Of a stretch of DNA of 64,000 nt, positions 33,327 to 42,155 are shown one piece after another. The stretch spans positions 3,162,001 to 3,226,000 of the forward strand of contig NZ_CP073638.1 of NCBI RefSeq assembly GCF_029962485.1, in the 5' to 3' direction. The notes beneath the pieces were generated by a model that saw nothing but the letters and a program-made list of their open reading frames with translations, was not told where the DNA came from and did no database searches. Origin of the DNA: Burkholderia cepacia. Its GTDB lineage: Bacteria > Pseudomonadota > Gammaproteobacteria > Burkholderiales > Burkholderiaceae. Each line of letters begins with the position of its first letter. Position 1 is the stretch's first letter. Position numbers and translations under genes: made by a program.

Positions 33327-34805
33327 ATGAATCGCAAGTACAAGCCGGACGTAAAGACCCGGCGTCAGATACTGCGCCTCGCGGCAGTGGGCGCCGCGTC
33401 GCTCGCGGCCGGCGACGTGTCGTTCGCGGAAGGCGCTGTTACGGCCTCCGCCGATCGGGGCGTGTTCGATGTCGTCATCATCGGTGCCGGGCTTGCCGGG
33501 TTGACCGCCGCGCGCGACCTGAAGCGTGCCGGATGCGAGTCGTTCGTCGTGCTCGAGGCGCGCGATCGCGTCGGCGGCCGGACCTTCAACCACGACCTCG
33601 GGCATGGCGTCGTGTCGGAAGCCGGCGGTCAGTGGATCGGCCCCGGGCAGACGGCGATCGCCGATCTTGCGCGCGAGCTCGGCGTCGATACGTTCCCGAC
33701 TTATTACGCGGGCAAGACGGTCGTGCTGGCCGGCGACGCGCGCGTCGCCCAGGATTTTCACGGCGGCTCGGGCGGCGACGACGCGATCGGCGCGAAGCTC
33801 GGCGCGCTCGCGCGCGGCGTGCCGTCCCGCGAACCGTGGACCGCGCAGCACGCGGCGGAACTCGACAAACTGACCTACGGCGACTGGCTGCTCAAGCAGG
33901 GCGTGACCTACGAGGACGGCTACTTCCTCGGCCTCGCGGCGAAGCTGTCGCTCGGAGGGGCACCGGCGCAACTTGGGCTGCTGCACTACCTGTCGGTGAT
34001 CAACAGCGCCGACAGCGACTACGCGAAGCTCGAATCGATCAAGGGCGGCGCACAGGAAACGCGTTTCGTCGGCGGCTCGCAGGTGTTGAGCCTCCGGATG
34101 GCGAAAGAGCTCGGCGAGAAGGTGCAACTGTCCTGCCCGGTGCGCAAGATTTCGGGCTGGGATCGCGACCTGGTCGACGTGCAGACCGATCGCGGCGTGA
34201 TCCGCGCGCGGCGCGTGATCGTCGCGCTCAATCCGGCGCTGTGCAACCAGATCGTGTTCGATCCGCCGCTGCCGGAAGGCCGCGCGCAACTGCAGCGGAA
34301 CTGGCCGGCCAACGCGCCGATGCGCAAGACGGTGCATGTGTACGAGCGGCCGTTCTGGCGCGACGATGGCTACAACGGGCAGATCTTCGAGGTCGGCGGC
34401 CCGGTCTTCATGGCGTACGACAACTCGCCGCCGGACGGTTCGGTCGGCGTGCTCGCCGCGTTCGTCGCGCCGGGCGCGTTGCCGGCCGAGTCGAAGGCCG
34501 CCGAACAGATGCTGTCGGCCATCTTCGCACGCGCGCTCGGCGACAAGGCGCTGCACCCGACGCAGTTTCACGACTACGACTGGGGCCGCGTCGATCCGTG
34601 GACGCTGCAGTGCATTCACCCGCTGCCGCCTGGCTTCTGGACGAAGTGGGGCAAGTATCTGCGCCCGGAGGCGGGCCGGTTGATCTGGTCGGGCACCGAG
34701 ACGGCCGATGTCTGGCCTGGTGCGATGGACGGCGCCGTGCGCTCGGGGCATCGCGCGGCGCTGCAAGCGCTCGGCAAGCTGGCCGGCCGCGGCGGGGAGG
34801 TCTGA
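33327..34805 (+). CDS. Tat-exported flavin amine oxidase/dehydrogenase (second copy)
   Basis: A 492-residue paralogue of the enzyme at 20975, similar along its length. The twin-arginine signal is KTRRQILRLAAVGAASLAAG (Arg12-Arg13); the dinucleotide motif GAGLAG is at 53-58; VLEARDRVGGRT and GTETADVWPGAMDGAVRSGH are conserved. The next gene starts immediately after the stop (TGAATG) and encodes the cognate diheme cytochrome c, so the two pairs represent a duplicated module. Differences in the substrate region (residues ~130-330) suggest the copies act on different amines or at different steps. Ribosome site aaggaagg. Confidence 0.85.
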   Translation: MNRKYKPDVKTRRQILRLAAVGAASLAAGDVSFAEGAVTASADRGVFDVVIIGAGLAGLTAARDLKRAGCESFVVLEARDRVGGRTFNHDLGHGVVSEAGGQWIGPGQTAIADLARELGVDTFPTYYAGKTVVLAGDARVAQDFHGGSGGDDAIGAKLGALARGVPSREPWTAQHAAELDKLTYGDWLLKQGVTYEDGYFLGLAAKLSLGGAPAQLGLLHYLSVINSADSDYAKLESIKGGAQETRFVGGSQVLSLRMAKELGEKVQLSCPVRKISGWDRDLVDVQTDRGVIRARRVIVALNPALCNQIVFDPPLPEGRAQLQRNWPANAPMRKTVHVYERPFWRDDGYNGQIFEVGGPVFMAYDNSPPDGSVGVLAAFVAPGALPAESKAAEQMLSAIFARALGDKALHPTQFHDYDWGRVDPWTLQCIHPLPPGFWTKWGKYLRPEAGRLIWSGTETADVWPGAMDGAVRSGHRAALQALGKLAGRGGEV

Positions 34806-35486
34806 ATGAAACGAACCTGGATGATCGGCGCCGCGCTTGTGGTGGCGGGCGTGGTTGCCGCAGGCGTGCACTACGGGCCTGACCTCGTCGATGGCATGCG
34901 TTACCAGAAGGCGATGACCGCGATCGGTGATGCGGACAAGGCCAACGGCGGCGCGTGGCCGCAGCCGCAGGAGACGTGCTTCTTCTGCCACGGTGTGCAT
35001 GGCCAGGCGCAGAACGCGTGGTATCCATCGCTGTCCGGGCAGCCGGCCACATATATCGCTGCACAACTGCGCGCGTTCGCGACCGACCAGCGCCGCAACG
35101 CGTATATGGGGCCGCTCGCGCGCGAACTCGACGACGCGAAGATCGATGCGCTGGCGACCTATTTCGCGCGGCAGGCGCCGGCGCGCAACGAAGCCGTGGC
35201 GGCCGACGCCGCGCTCGACACGCGCGGAAGGGCGCTGGTCGAGGCCAGAAGCTGCCAGGCCTGTCATGGCGCGGCGCTGACAGGCAAGGATCAGGCGCCG
35301 CGTCTCGCGGGCCAGGGGCAGCTTTACCTGGAAGCGCAGCTCGCGGTGTTCCGGTCGGGCGAGCGGCACGACCCGACGGGTGCGATGAATGCATTGGCTG
35401 CGACGTTGTCGGTCGACGATACGCGCGCCGTTGCGCACTACCTGGCCGGCCTGTCGCCGGACAGTGCCGGCGGTGCGGCCCGATGA
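34806..35486 (+). CDS. Membrane-anchored diheme cytochrome c (second copy)
   Basis: A 226-residue protein with an N-terminal anchor (WMIGAALVVAGVVAAGVHYG) and two heme sites, C58-F-F-C-H62 and C150-Q-A-C-H154. Its layout matches the cytochrome at 22470 closely. The start codon abuts the amine oxidase stop codon, indicating coupled translation. It should carry electrons from the periplasmic oxidase toward the terminal oxidase. The gene ends the transcription unit; the next regulon promoter begins about 20 bases downstream. Confidence 0.88.
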   Translation: MKRTWMIGAALVVAGVVAAGVHYGPDLVDGMRYQKAMTAIGDADKANGGAWPQPQETCFFCHGVHGQAQNAWYPSLSGQPATYIAAQLRAFATDQRRNAYMGPLARELDDAKIDALATYFARQAPARNEAVAADAALDTRGRALVEARSCQACHGAALTGKDQAPRLAGQGQLYLEAQLAVFRSGERHDPTGAMNALAATLSVDDTRAVAHYLAGLSPDSAGGAAR

Positions 35487-35500
35487 TGCGCGTAGGGAGT

Positions 35501-35570
35501 CAGGGCCGGGAATACCCTGCCTTTTTCTGCGCGTCTATTTTTGGCATAGTGACCTATGATTGTTAGTGTT
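35501..35570 (+). promoter_or_regulatory. Regulon promoter element, copy C
   Basis: Core GGGAATACCC at 35508-35517, T-run, then TGACCTA at 35550-35556, 32 bases later. Putative -35 TTGGCA at 35541-35546, 17-base spacer, -10 TAGTGT at 35564-35569. The flanks can pair as GGC-x-GGG with CCC-x-GCC, so a weaker terminator-like stem remains. The downstream gene starts 110 bases from TGACCTA. Confidence 0.62.
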
Positions 35571-35659
35571 TTCTATAAAGAAACGCCCCCGATGTGAAGC
35601 GGCAGTACCCGACGTTCGACTCAACCGATTTTTGACAACTTACGTTTCAGGAGACAACC

Positions 35660-36790
35660 ATGGCTAAGCACCCCGTCGTCGTTTATGGCGCAAGCGGTTA
35701 CACCGGCATGTTGATCATGGACTGGCTGATCGACCAGAACATCCCGTTCACGGCGGTCGCACGCAACGCGGGCCGCGCGAAGGAAATGATGGCGCAGCGC
35801 GTCGTGCGCCTCGAATCCGCGGAATACGAAATCATCGAGGCGGAGCACACCGTCGATGCGCTCGTGAAGGCGTTTCGCGGTGCGAAGGTGGTGTGCAATA
35901 CCGTCGGGCCGTTCTCGAGCTTCGGGCTCGTCGGCGTCGAGGCTGCACTGAAGGCCGGCTGCCATCACCTCGATACGACCGGCGAACAGTCGTATATCCG
36001 CGACGTGCGCGACCAGTTCGGCGAGCAGTACCGGCAGGCCGGCCTGCTGGTGTCGTCGTCGAACGCGTATATGTACACGTTTGCCGAGATCGCCGCGGAG
36101 CTCGCGCTCGAGACGCCGGGCATCGATGCGCTGGAGACGGCCACGCTGACGCGCGGTCCGCGCGGCACTGCCGGCGTCAGCATCGGTTCGGCAGCGACGA
36201 TTTTCGACGGCGCGCGCCACGAAGCCTGCTACCTGTGGGAGAAGGCGCTCGTCCCGCACGCGCCGGACGCGTCGTTCACCGTCGCGACGCCCGAACTCAT
36301 GCAGCCGGTGTTCTGCCTGCCGTGGGGCGGCACGTCGCTGCCCGTCTACTTCGAGCGCGATCCGCGTGTGCGCAGCTGCATCTCGTGCGTGGGCTTCTAC
36401 GACAACAACGTGATGAAGCTGGTGCACCAGTTCGGGCAGAAGTGGGAAGCCGAGTACAAGCACCTGCCGCGCGAACAGCAGGACGCGGTGCTGAAGCAGG
36501 CGGTCAATTCGACCACGCCGACGATGCCGCCGCGCGAACGCACGACGATCCAGCGCAGCGTCGACGTCGCGATCGGCCGCGGCCAGCTCGCGTCGGTGCG
36601 TGCGACCGTGCACGGCATCACGCCGTACATCTCGACGGGCGCGATTCATGCCGCCGGCGTGCTCAAGCTGCTCGACGGCGACGTGGCTCGCACGGGTTTC
36701 GCGTCGGGCTCGAAGGCATTCGGGCATCGCTACCTGCTCGGTTTCCTCGAACAGCGCGGGCTCGCGCGCGCCACGGTCACGCAACTGTGA
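35660..36790 (+). CDS. Saccharopine-dehydrogenase-like NAD(P)-binding oxidoreductase
   Basis: A 376-residue protein with an N-terminal Rossmann domain (VVVYGASGYTGMLIMDWL, residues 6-23) and the arrangement of saccharopine dehydrogenase-like/trans-acting enoyl reductase proteins (VVCNTVGPFSSFGLVGVEAA). Good ribosome site (caggaga). Members reduce C=N or C=C bonds or oxidise secondary amines; here it heads an operon with acyl-CoA ligase and thiolase. Whether it acts on an amine, imine or acyl chain cannot be told from the sequence. Confidence 0.75.
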   Translation: MAKHPVVVYGASGYTGMLIMDWLIDQNIPFTAVARNAGRAKEMMAQRVVRLESAEYEIIEAEHTVDALVKAFRGAKVVCNTVGPFSSFGLVGVEAALKAGCHHLDTTGEQSYIRDVRDQFGEQYRQAGLLVSSSNAYMYTFAEIAAELALETPGIDALETATLTRGPRGTAGVSIGSAATIFDGARHEACYLWEKALVPHAPDASFTVATPELMQPVFCLPWGGTSLPVYFERDPRVRSCISCVGFYDNNVMKLVHQFGQKWEAEYKHLPREQQDAVLKQAVNSTTPTMPPRERTTIQRSVDVAIGRGQLASVRATVHGITPYISTGAIHAAGVLKLLDGDVARTGFASGSKAFGHRYLLGFLEQRGLARATVTQL

Positions 36791-36832
36791 CGGGCGCGGC
36801 GTTACCGGACCAGACTCAACGGAACATGTGAC

Positions 36833-38386
36833 ATGGCCATTATCGATTTCTACGACCGCGGGTGGCGCCTCAATCCCGACGGCATCGCTTATATCCAGGA
36901 CGAACGCAGCTACACGTTCCAGGAGATCGGCGAGCTGTCGTGCCGCATCGCCAACGGGCTGCTTGCCGCCGGCTTCGCGAAGGAGGCGAAGGCGGCGGTG
37001 TGGGCGGACAACGACGTGATCGGCTGGAGCTGCGCGCTCGGGATGTGGCGCGCCGGGCTCGCGTATATCCCGGTGAACGGGCGCAACGCGGTGGCCGAGA
37101 ACCAGTACGCGCTCGATGCGTTCGACTGCGAAGTGCTGTTCTTCCATCAGGCGTTCGCGCCCGTGATCGACGCACTGCGGCCGAGCCTGCCGAAGATCCG
37201 GCTGTGGGTGTGCCTCGACGCCGACCTGCCGTGGGCGCCGTCGCTGGCCACCTGGAGCGGGTGCCAGCCGGCGACGCTGCCGGCCGTCGAATACGCGATG
37301 GACGACGTCGTCGCGTTGTCGGCCACGGGCGGCACGACCGGCGCGCCGAAGGGCGTGATGAACACGCACCGTTCGCTGCAGACGTACTTCGCACAGTTCA
37401 TGATCGCGATGACGTACGGCGACGCGCGCCCGGTGAATCTCGCTGCGGCGCCAATGACGCACACCGCCGGCATGATGTCGCTGCCGTGTACCGCGCGCGG
37501 CGGCACGGTGGTGGTGCTGCCGAAGCCCGATCCCGCGCTGCTGCTCGGCGCGATCGTGAAGCATCGCGTGACCGAGTTCTTCCTGCCGCCGACGGTGATC
37601 TACCGTCTGCTCGACATCCCGGGCATCGACAAGGTCGATTTCTCGTCGCTGCGTTACTTCCTGTATGGCGCCGCGCCGATGTCGGTCGAGAAGCTCAAGC
37701 GCGCGATCGACGTGTTCGGCCCGGTGATGACGGGCGGCTACGGACAGACCGAAGCGCCCGCGTCGATCTCGTACCTGACGCCTGCCGAGCACTTCGTCGA
37801 TGGCCGGCTCGCATCGGACGAGCGGCTGTCGTCGGTCGGCCGCCCGAATCCGCTGGTGCGCGTCGAGATCATCAACGATCGCGGCGAGGTGCTGAAGCAG
37901 GGCGAGACTGGCGAGATCTGCGTGCGCGGCGATATCGTGATGAAGGGGTACTACCGCGCGCCGGACAAGACGGCCGAGACGATCGTCGATGGCTGGCTGC
38001 ACACCGGCGACATCGGTCATCTCGATACGGAAGGCTACCTGCACATCACCGATCGCAAGAAGGACATGATCATCAGCGGCGGCTTCAACGTCTATCCGAG
38101 CGAGGTCGAGCAGGTGATCTGGGCGCATCCGGCCGTACAGGATTGCGCGGTGATCGGCGTGCCCGACGACACGTGGGGCGAGGCCGTGAAGGCCGTCGTC
38201 GAGCTGAATGCCGGCCAGCAGGTCAGCGCGGAGGAACTCGTCGCGCTGTGCAAGGAGAAGCTCGGCTCGGTGAAGGCGCCGAAGAGCGTGGACTTCGTCG
38301 CCGCACTGCCGCGCAGCACGGCCGGCAAGGTGCTGAAGAAGGACCTGCGCGAACAGTACTGGCATGGCCAGCAACGCAGGATCTGA
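36833..38386 (+). CDS. AMP-dependent acyl-CoA synthetase/ligase
   Basis: A 517-residue ANL-superfamily ligase. Motifs are the phosphate loop SATGGTTGAPKGVMNTHRSL (residues 163-182), GGYGQTEAPASISYL, HTGDIGHLDTEGYL, the hinge ITDRKKDMIISGGFNVYPSE and the C-terminal catalytic lysine in PRSTAGKVLKKDLR. It would activate a carboxylic acid with ATP and CoA for the dehydrogenase and thiolase steps encoded nearby. The chain length or ring preference cannot be assigned. It follows the preceding gene by 42 bases. Confidence 0.88.
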   Translation: MAIIDFYDRGWRLNPDGIAYIQDERSYTFQEIGELSCRIANGLLAAGFAKEAKAAVWADNDVIGWSCALGMWRAGLAYIPVNGRNAVAENQYALDAFDCEVLFFHQAFAPVIDALRPSLPKIRLWVCLDADLPWAPSLATWSGCQPATLPAVEYAMDDVVALSATGGTTGAPKGVMNTHRSLQTYFAQFMIAMTYGDARPVNLAAAPMTHTAGMMSLPCTARGGTVVVLPKPDPALLLGAIVKHRVTEFFLPPTVIYRLLDIPGIDKVDFSSLRYFLYGAAPMSVEKLKRAIDVFGPVMTGGYGQTEAPASISYLTPAEHFVDGRLASDERLSSVGRPNPLVRVEIINDRGEVLKQGETGEICVRGDIVMKGYYRAPDKTAETIVDGWLHTGDIGHLDTEGYLHITDRKKDMIISGGFNVYPSEVEQVIWAHPAVQDCAVIGVPDDTWGEAVKAVVELNAGQQVSAEELVALCKEKLGSVKAPKSVDFVAALPRSTAGKVLKKDLREQYWHGQQRRI

Positions 38387-38411
38387 ACCCGATTCATATG
38401 GATTCCATACG

Positions 38412-39653
38412 ATGAGCAACATCTACATCGCCGGCATTGCGATGACCGTGTTCGGCCGGCACCTCGACCGTAGTCTCGACGACCTGGCGCGCGAGGCGCT
38501 GCAGCGTGCGTTGCGTGACGCCGGCTGCCATGCCGATGCGATCCGCGCCGCGTTCTATTCGGGCATCACCAACGGCGCGTTGCAGGGGCAACTGTCGATT
38601 CCAGGTCAGGTCCTATTCAGCAAGATCGGCCTTGAAGGCATTCCGGTGTTCAACGTCGAGAATGCGTGTGCGTCCGGTAGTACGGCCGTGCACCTGGCAG
38701 TGCGGCAGCTTCAGTCGGGCGCGTGCGATGTTGCGCTCGCGCTCGGCGCGGAAAAGATGAACGTCGCGGACAAGGCGAAATCCTTCGCGCTGTTCGAGGG
38801 GGGCTGGGACGTGTCGCGGGTCGACGAGAACTTCGCGACGCTCGCGCGGCTCGGCGAAGGGATCGAGCCGCCGCCCGGCTCGGAATCCGACCGCCCGTAC
38901 AGCCGCTTCATGAAGATCTACGCGGCGCTGTGCCGGCATCACATGCACACGTACGGCACGACGCAGCGGCAGATCGCCGCCGTGTCGGCGAAGAATCACG
39001 GGCATTCGGTGCACAACCCGTATTCGCAGTTCCGCCAGCCGTTCACGGTCGACGAGGTGCTCGCGGCGGCGCCGATCACGTACCCGATCACGCTGCCGAT
39101 GTGCGCGCCGCTGTCGGACGGCGCGGCAGCCGCGATCCTGTGCACGGAGGAGGGGCTGGAGCGTATCGGCGCCGATCGCAGCCGCTGCATCCGGATCGCC
39201 GCGAGCGTGCTGCGCAGCTTCACGCGACGGCGCGCCGACGAGCCGCACAAGCACATCGGCCGGCTCGCTGCGCTGCAGGCTTACGAGCAGGCCGGCGTGG
39301 GACCGGAGGACATGGACGTCGCCGAAGTGCACGACGCGTCGGCGATGGGCGAAATCATCCAGGCCGAGAACCTCGGTTTCGTGCCGTTCGGCGAAGGCGG
39401 CCCGGCAGCCGAGCGCGGCGAGTTCACGCTCGGCGGGCGCATCCCGATCAACACGTCGGGCGGCCTCGAATCCAAGGGCCATCCGCTCGGCGCGACCGGC
39501 ATCGGGCAGCTGTACGAACTGGTCACGCAGTTGCGTGGCGAGGCGGGTGCGCGGCAGGTGGACGGTGCGCGACATGCGATCCAGGAGAACGGAGGCGGCT
39601 TGCAGGGCGTCGAGGAAGCGGCGCTGGCGATTCACATTCTCAGTCGGGACTGA
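38412..39653 (+). CDS. Thiolase family protein (SCP2-thiolase-like)
   Basis: A 413-residue thiolase. The nucleophile Cys86 is in NVENACASGSTAVHLAV; the C-terminal active site is altered from the classical CxG, with the His site in SGGLESKGHPLGATGIGQLY and the tail HAIQENGGGLQGVEEAALA. These traits are those of the SCP2/lipid-transfer thiolase group that cleaves branched or ring-derived 3-ketoacyl-CoAs. ATG 38412 is preferred over 38364, which lies inside the ligase gene. A decayed fragment of a similar thiolase is found near 48545. Confidence 0.85.
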   Translation: MSNIYIAGIAMTVFGRHLDRSLDDLAREALQRALRDAGCHADAIRAAFYSGITNGALQGQLSIPGQVLFSKIGLEGIPVFNVENACASGSTAVHLAVRQLQSGACDVALALGAEKMNVADKAKSFALFEGGWDVSRVDENFATLARLGEGIEPPPGSESDRPYSRFMKIYAALCRHHMHTYGTTQRQIAAVSAKNHGHSVHNPYSQFRQPFTVDEVLAAAPITYPITLPMCAPLSDGAAAAILCTEEGLERIGADRSRCIRIAASVLRSFTRRRADEPHKHIGRLAALQAYEQAGVGPEDMDVAEVHDASAMGEIIQAENLGFVPFGEGGPAAERGEFTLGGRIPINTSGGLESKGHPLGATGIGQLYELVTQLRGEAGARQVDGARHAIQENGGGLQGVEEAALAIHILSRD

Positions 39654-39664
39654 CGGAGGCGGAC

Positions 39665-41140
39665 ATGAGCGACGCACATGGCGCGATAGTGCTCGGGCAG
39701 GCAGGACAGGCGGCGCGGCAAGCGTCGCACGGCGTCGGCGCGGCGGCGTCGATGCAGGCAGTGGGGGCCGACGCGACCGGACCGCTGGCGCGCTGGGGCG
39801 AGGAAATCCGCGCCGATGCCGCGTTGCAGAAGTATCGACCCGTCGGCGGATGGATCGAGCCGCCGGATCATGCACAGCCGTCGCTCGAGGGCGACGTCCG
39901 CGCCGACGTGATCGTCGTCGGCGCGGGTTTCGCCGGCTTGTCCACCGCGCTTGAGCTGGCGGCGCGCGGCGCGAGCGTCGTCGTGCTCGAACGCGAGTTC
40001 GCGGGCTTCGGCGCGAGCGGGCGTAACGCCGGTTATCTCGCCGGCGGCCAGGGGCTCGAGTACGAGCTGTTCCTCAAGCGTGTCGGGCACGAACAGGCGA
40101 AGCAGATCGTCGGGTTCTACGACGAAGGCGTGGCCTACGTCGAGCGCAAGCTCGCCGAATACGCGATCGACTGCGACTACCGCGCGTCGGGCATCATCCG
40201 CGCGGGCGTGCATCCGTCGCAAGAGAAGCGGTTGCGCGAGAGCATGAAAACCGGCATCGAACTCGGCTCGCCCGCGCAGTTTCTCGATGGCGCGGCGATG
40301 CGCGAACGCGGGATTCCGCCGGCTTTCCTGTTCGGCGCGTACGTACCGGGCGGCGGCACGCTCGATCCCGGCAAGTACGTGACGGGGTTGCGGCGCGCGG
40401 CGCTCGCGGCCGGCGTGAAGCTCTACGAGAACACCGCGCTGCTCGATTTCGACGAAGGCGAGACGGTGCGCGTGCGCACCGCACGTGGCAGCGCGAGTGC
40501 GCCGGTGCTGGTGCTGGCCACCAACGCATACACGCCGCAGCTCGGCCTGCTCGGCGACAAAGTGATGCCGTTGCGCGTGTCGGCGCTCGAAACCGAGCCG
40601 CTGTCCGATGCGCAGCTTGCTGCGCTCGGCTGGCCGAATCGCGAGGGCATCGTTACGTCGCACCTGACGATGGAGAGCCATCGCCTCACCGCGCGCAACA
40701 CGCTGCTGCTGACGACCAAGCGGCTTCATTACGTCTACGGCTCGCAGACGCCGAACGTCCCGGATGACGACGCGTATCGTTCGCTCGTGAAGGCGCTGTA
40801 CGCGCGCTTTCCGCAACTGGGCAACGTGCCGGTGCGCGCGTGCTGGTCCGGCTATATCTCGTTCGCCGGCGACGCGCTACCGGTGGTCGGTGCAGCCGGC
40901 GCGCACAAAAACGTGTTTTATACGGCCGGCTGCTCGGGGCATGGCGTGGGCACGCAGTCGCTGATCGGGCGTGTGCTGGCCGAACGGATCGAGGGCGGGC
41001 ACTCGCCGCTGCTTGACGCGCTGACGCACAAGACGCCGTCGGCGCCGCCGGAGCCGTTGCGATGGTGCACGATCAATGCGATGCTCGGCGTCGCGAACCT
41101 GCTCGACGAGCGCGTGAACCGCCAGGCGCGGCAGATGTAG
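39665..41140 (+). CDS. FAD-dependent oxidoreductase, DAO family
   Basis: A 491-residue D-amino-acid-oxidase-type flavoenzyme. A ~75-residue N-terminal extension is followed by VIVVGAGFAGLSTALELAAR (dinucleotide fold), EREFAGFGASGRNAGYLAGG and the C-terminal FAD segment YTAGCSGHGVGTQSLIG. It resembles gamma-glutamylputrescine oxidase/PuuB-type and sarcosine oxidase-type enzymes, and has a relative in the window at 55150. Such enzymes oxidise secondary or primary amines in the cytoplasm with FAD. It begins 12 bases after the thiolase stop (ribosome site cggaggcgg). Confidence 0.82.
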   Translation: MSDAHGAIVLGQAGQAARQASHGVGAAASMQAVGADATGPLARWGEEIRADAALQKYRPVGGWIEPPDHAQPSLEGDVRADVIVVGAGFAGLSTALELAARGASVVVLEREFAGFGASGRNAGYLAGGQGLEYELFLKRVGHEQAKQIVGFYDEGVAYVERKLAEYAIDCDYRASGIIRAGVHPSQEKRLRESMKTGIELGSPAQFLDGAAMRERGIPPAFLFGAYVPGGGTLDPGKYVTGLRRAALAAGVKLYENTALLDFDEGETVRVRTARGSASAPVLVLATNAYTPQLGLLGDKVMPLRVSALETEPLSDAQLAALGWPNREGIVTSHLTMESHRLTARNTLLLTTKRLHYVYGSQTPNVPDDDAYRSLVKALYARFPQLGNVPVRACWSGYISFAGDALPVVGAAGAHKNVFYTAGCSGHGVGTQSLIGRVLAERIEGGHSPLLDALTHKTPSAPPEPLRWCTINAMLGVANLLDERVNRQARQM

Positions 41141-41244
41141 CGTCGCACGCGATCGTCACGACGTTGAAACGTGCATCCGGCCGGACTGTCCAGTCGACGG
41201 GTGGTTCGATGGAAAACGAGGCTCGCATAAGGTATAGTCGTTTG

Positions 41245-41265
41245 CGCTCCGTAAGGTACGGAGCG
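41245..41265. promoter_or_regulatory. Perfect palindrome ahead of the second TetR gene (operator candidate)
   Basis: CGCTCCGTA (41245-41253) and TACGGAGCG (41257-41265) are perfect 9-bp inverted arms around a 3-base centre, 43 bases before the TetR start codon. Such a site is typical for TetR autoregulation. The same word is not visible in the four regulon promoter elements. Confidence 0.65.
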
Positions 41266-41307
41266 TCAATTCAACGAAGCCGAAACGCCACTTTTACGAC
41301 GAACACG

Positions 41308-41985
41308 ATGACAGTGCCCAACGAGCAGCGCAGCGGTAAAAAGCGGCGCACTTCGACTGCAGCCCCCGCAGCAGCAAGCAACCCGGACGGTTTGCGAGCG
41401 CAAGGCCTGCGCACCCGCAACACGATTATTCGCGTCGCGCGGAAGCTGCTGCTGGAAAACGGCCCGCTGGAATTCTCGCAACGCGCGGTGGCAGCGGCCG
41501 CAGGGATCAGCGTCAGCAATCTGCAGTACTACTTCCCGACCCGGATCGCCGTATTGCGGGCCGTCATCGAGCCGGTTATCGACACCTATCTCAAAGACAT
41601 GAAGCGCGCGATCAGCACCGACGCGTCGCCGCGCGACGTGTTCGAGGAGATATTGGTGCGCTCGATCTCCGATGCGAAAGATGCCAAGTACAATGCGTTG
41701 TTCCGACACTTTCTGTCGTTCTCGGCGACCGATCCCGAGTGCTTCAAGCTTTACGACGAATGGTATGAGACGCTCACGCGCGATCTCGCGCAGTTGCTGC
41801 GCACCGTCAATCCTGCGTTCAGTGCGGCCGACAGCCGACACGCAGCGACGATGCTGATCGCGCTGGCGGACGGCCTCGCGATGCAGTACGGCGCAGGGCG
41901 GCATACGCATGCGCTCGACGCGTATTTCACGGCGACGTCGCGCGCGATCGCATACGGTACGCTGACCGTGCCCGCTGGCAAATAA
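41308..41985 (+). CDS. TetR-family transcriptional regulator (second)
   Basis: A 225-residue TetR regulator. A charged N-terminal tail (EQRSGKKRRTSTAAPAAASN) precedes the helix-turn-helix (RNTIIRVARKLLLENGPLEF, then AAAAGISVSNLQYYFPTRIA). The ligand domain is TetR_C-like with the pattern of AcnR/RutR-type regulators. A perfect palindrome 43 bases upstream is a probable self-operator. It is followed by regulon promoter copy D. The in-frame upstream region to 41062 lacks coding character, so ATG 41308 is chosen. Confidence 0.85.
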   Translation: MTVPNEQRSGKKRRTSTAAPAAASNPDGLRAQGLRTRNTIIRVARKLLLENGPLEFSQRAVAAAAGISVSNLQYYFPTRIAVLRAVIEPVIDTYLKDMKRAISTDASPRDVFEEILVRSISDAKDAKYNALFRHFLSFSATDPECFKLYDEWYETLTRDLAQLLRTVNPAFSAADSRHAATMLIALADGLAMQYGAGRHTHALDAYFTATSRAIAYGTLTVPAGK

Positions 41986-42015
41986 CGACGGCCTTCACAG
42001 TCGCAGTACCGAAAG

Positions 42016-42084
42016 AGACAGGGGAATACCCTGTCTTTTTTTTGCTTCCATCATTTGTCATGATGACCTATCTTATGTATGTAT
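42016..42084 (+). promoter_or_regulatory. Regulon promoter element, copy D
   Basis: GACAGGG (42017-42023) and CCCTGTC (42029-42035) pair perfectly around GAATA and are followed by a T-run: an intrinsic-terminator shape right after the TetR gene. Core GGGAATACCC at 42022-42031; TGACCTA at 42064-42070, 32 bases later. Putative -35 TTGTCA (42055-42060), spacer 17, -10 TATGTA (42078-42083). GTCATgATGAC (42057-42067) is an odd palindrome over the -35. The next gene starts 92 bases from TGACCTA. Confidence 0.65.
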
Positions 42085-42155
42085 TACTAGATACGAGATG
42101 GCCGGGTGCAGTTGCTGCCTGGTCCACATGACTGGAGTCCAGGAGGAGAACGGAG

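Noticed and set aside
32937..35438. 833-residue minus-strand frame opposite amine oxidase and cytochrome genes
   Set aside because: Antisense shadow; the plus strand carries Tat, FAD and heme motifs.
35621..38422. 933-residue minus-strand frame opposite the dehydrogenase and ligase genes
   Set aside because: Arg/His-rich antisense shadow; the plus strand has intact ANL ligase motifs.
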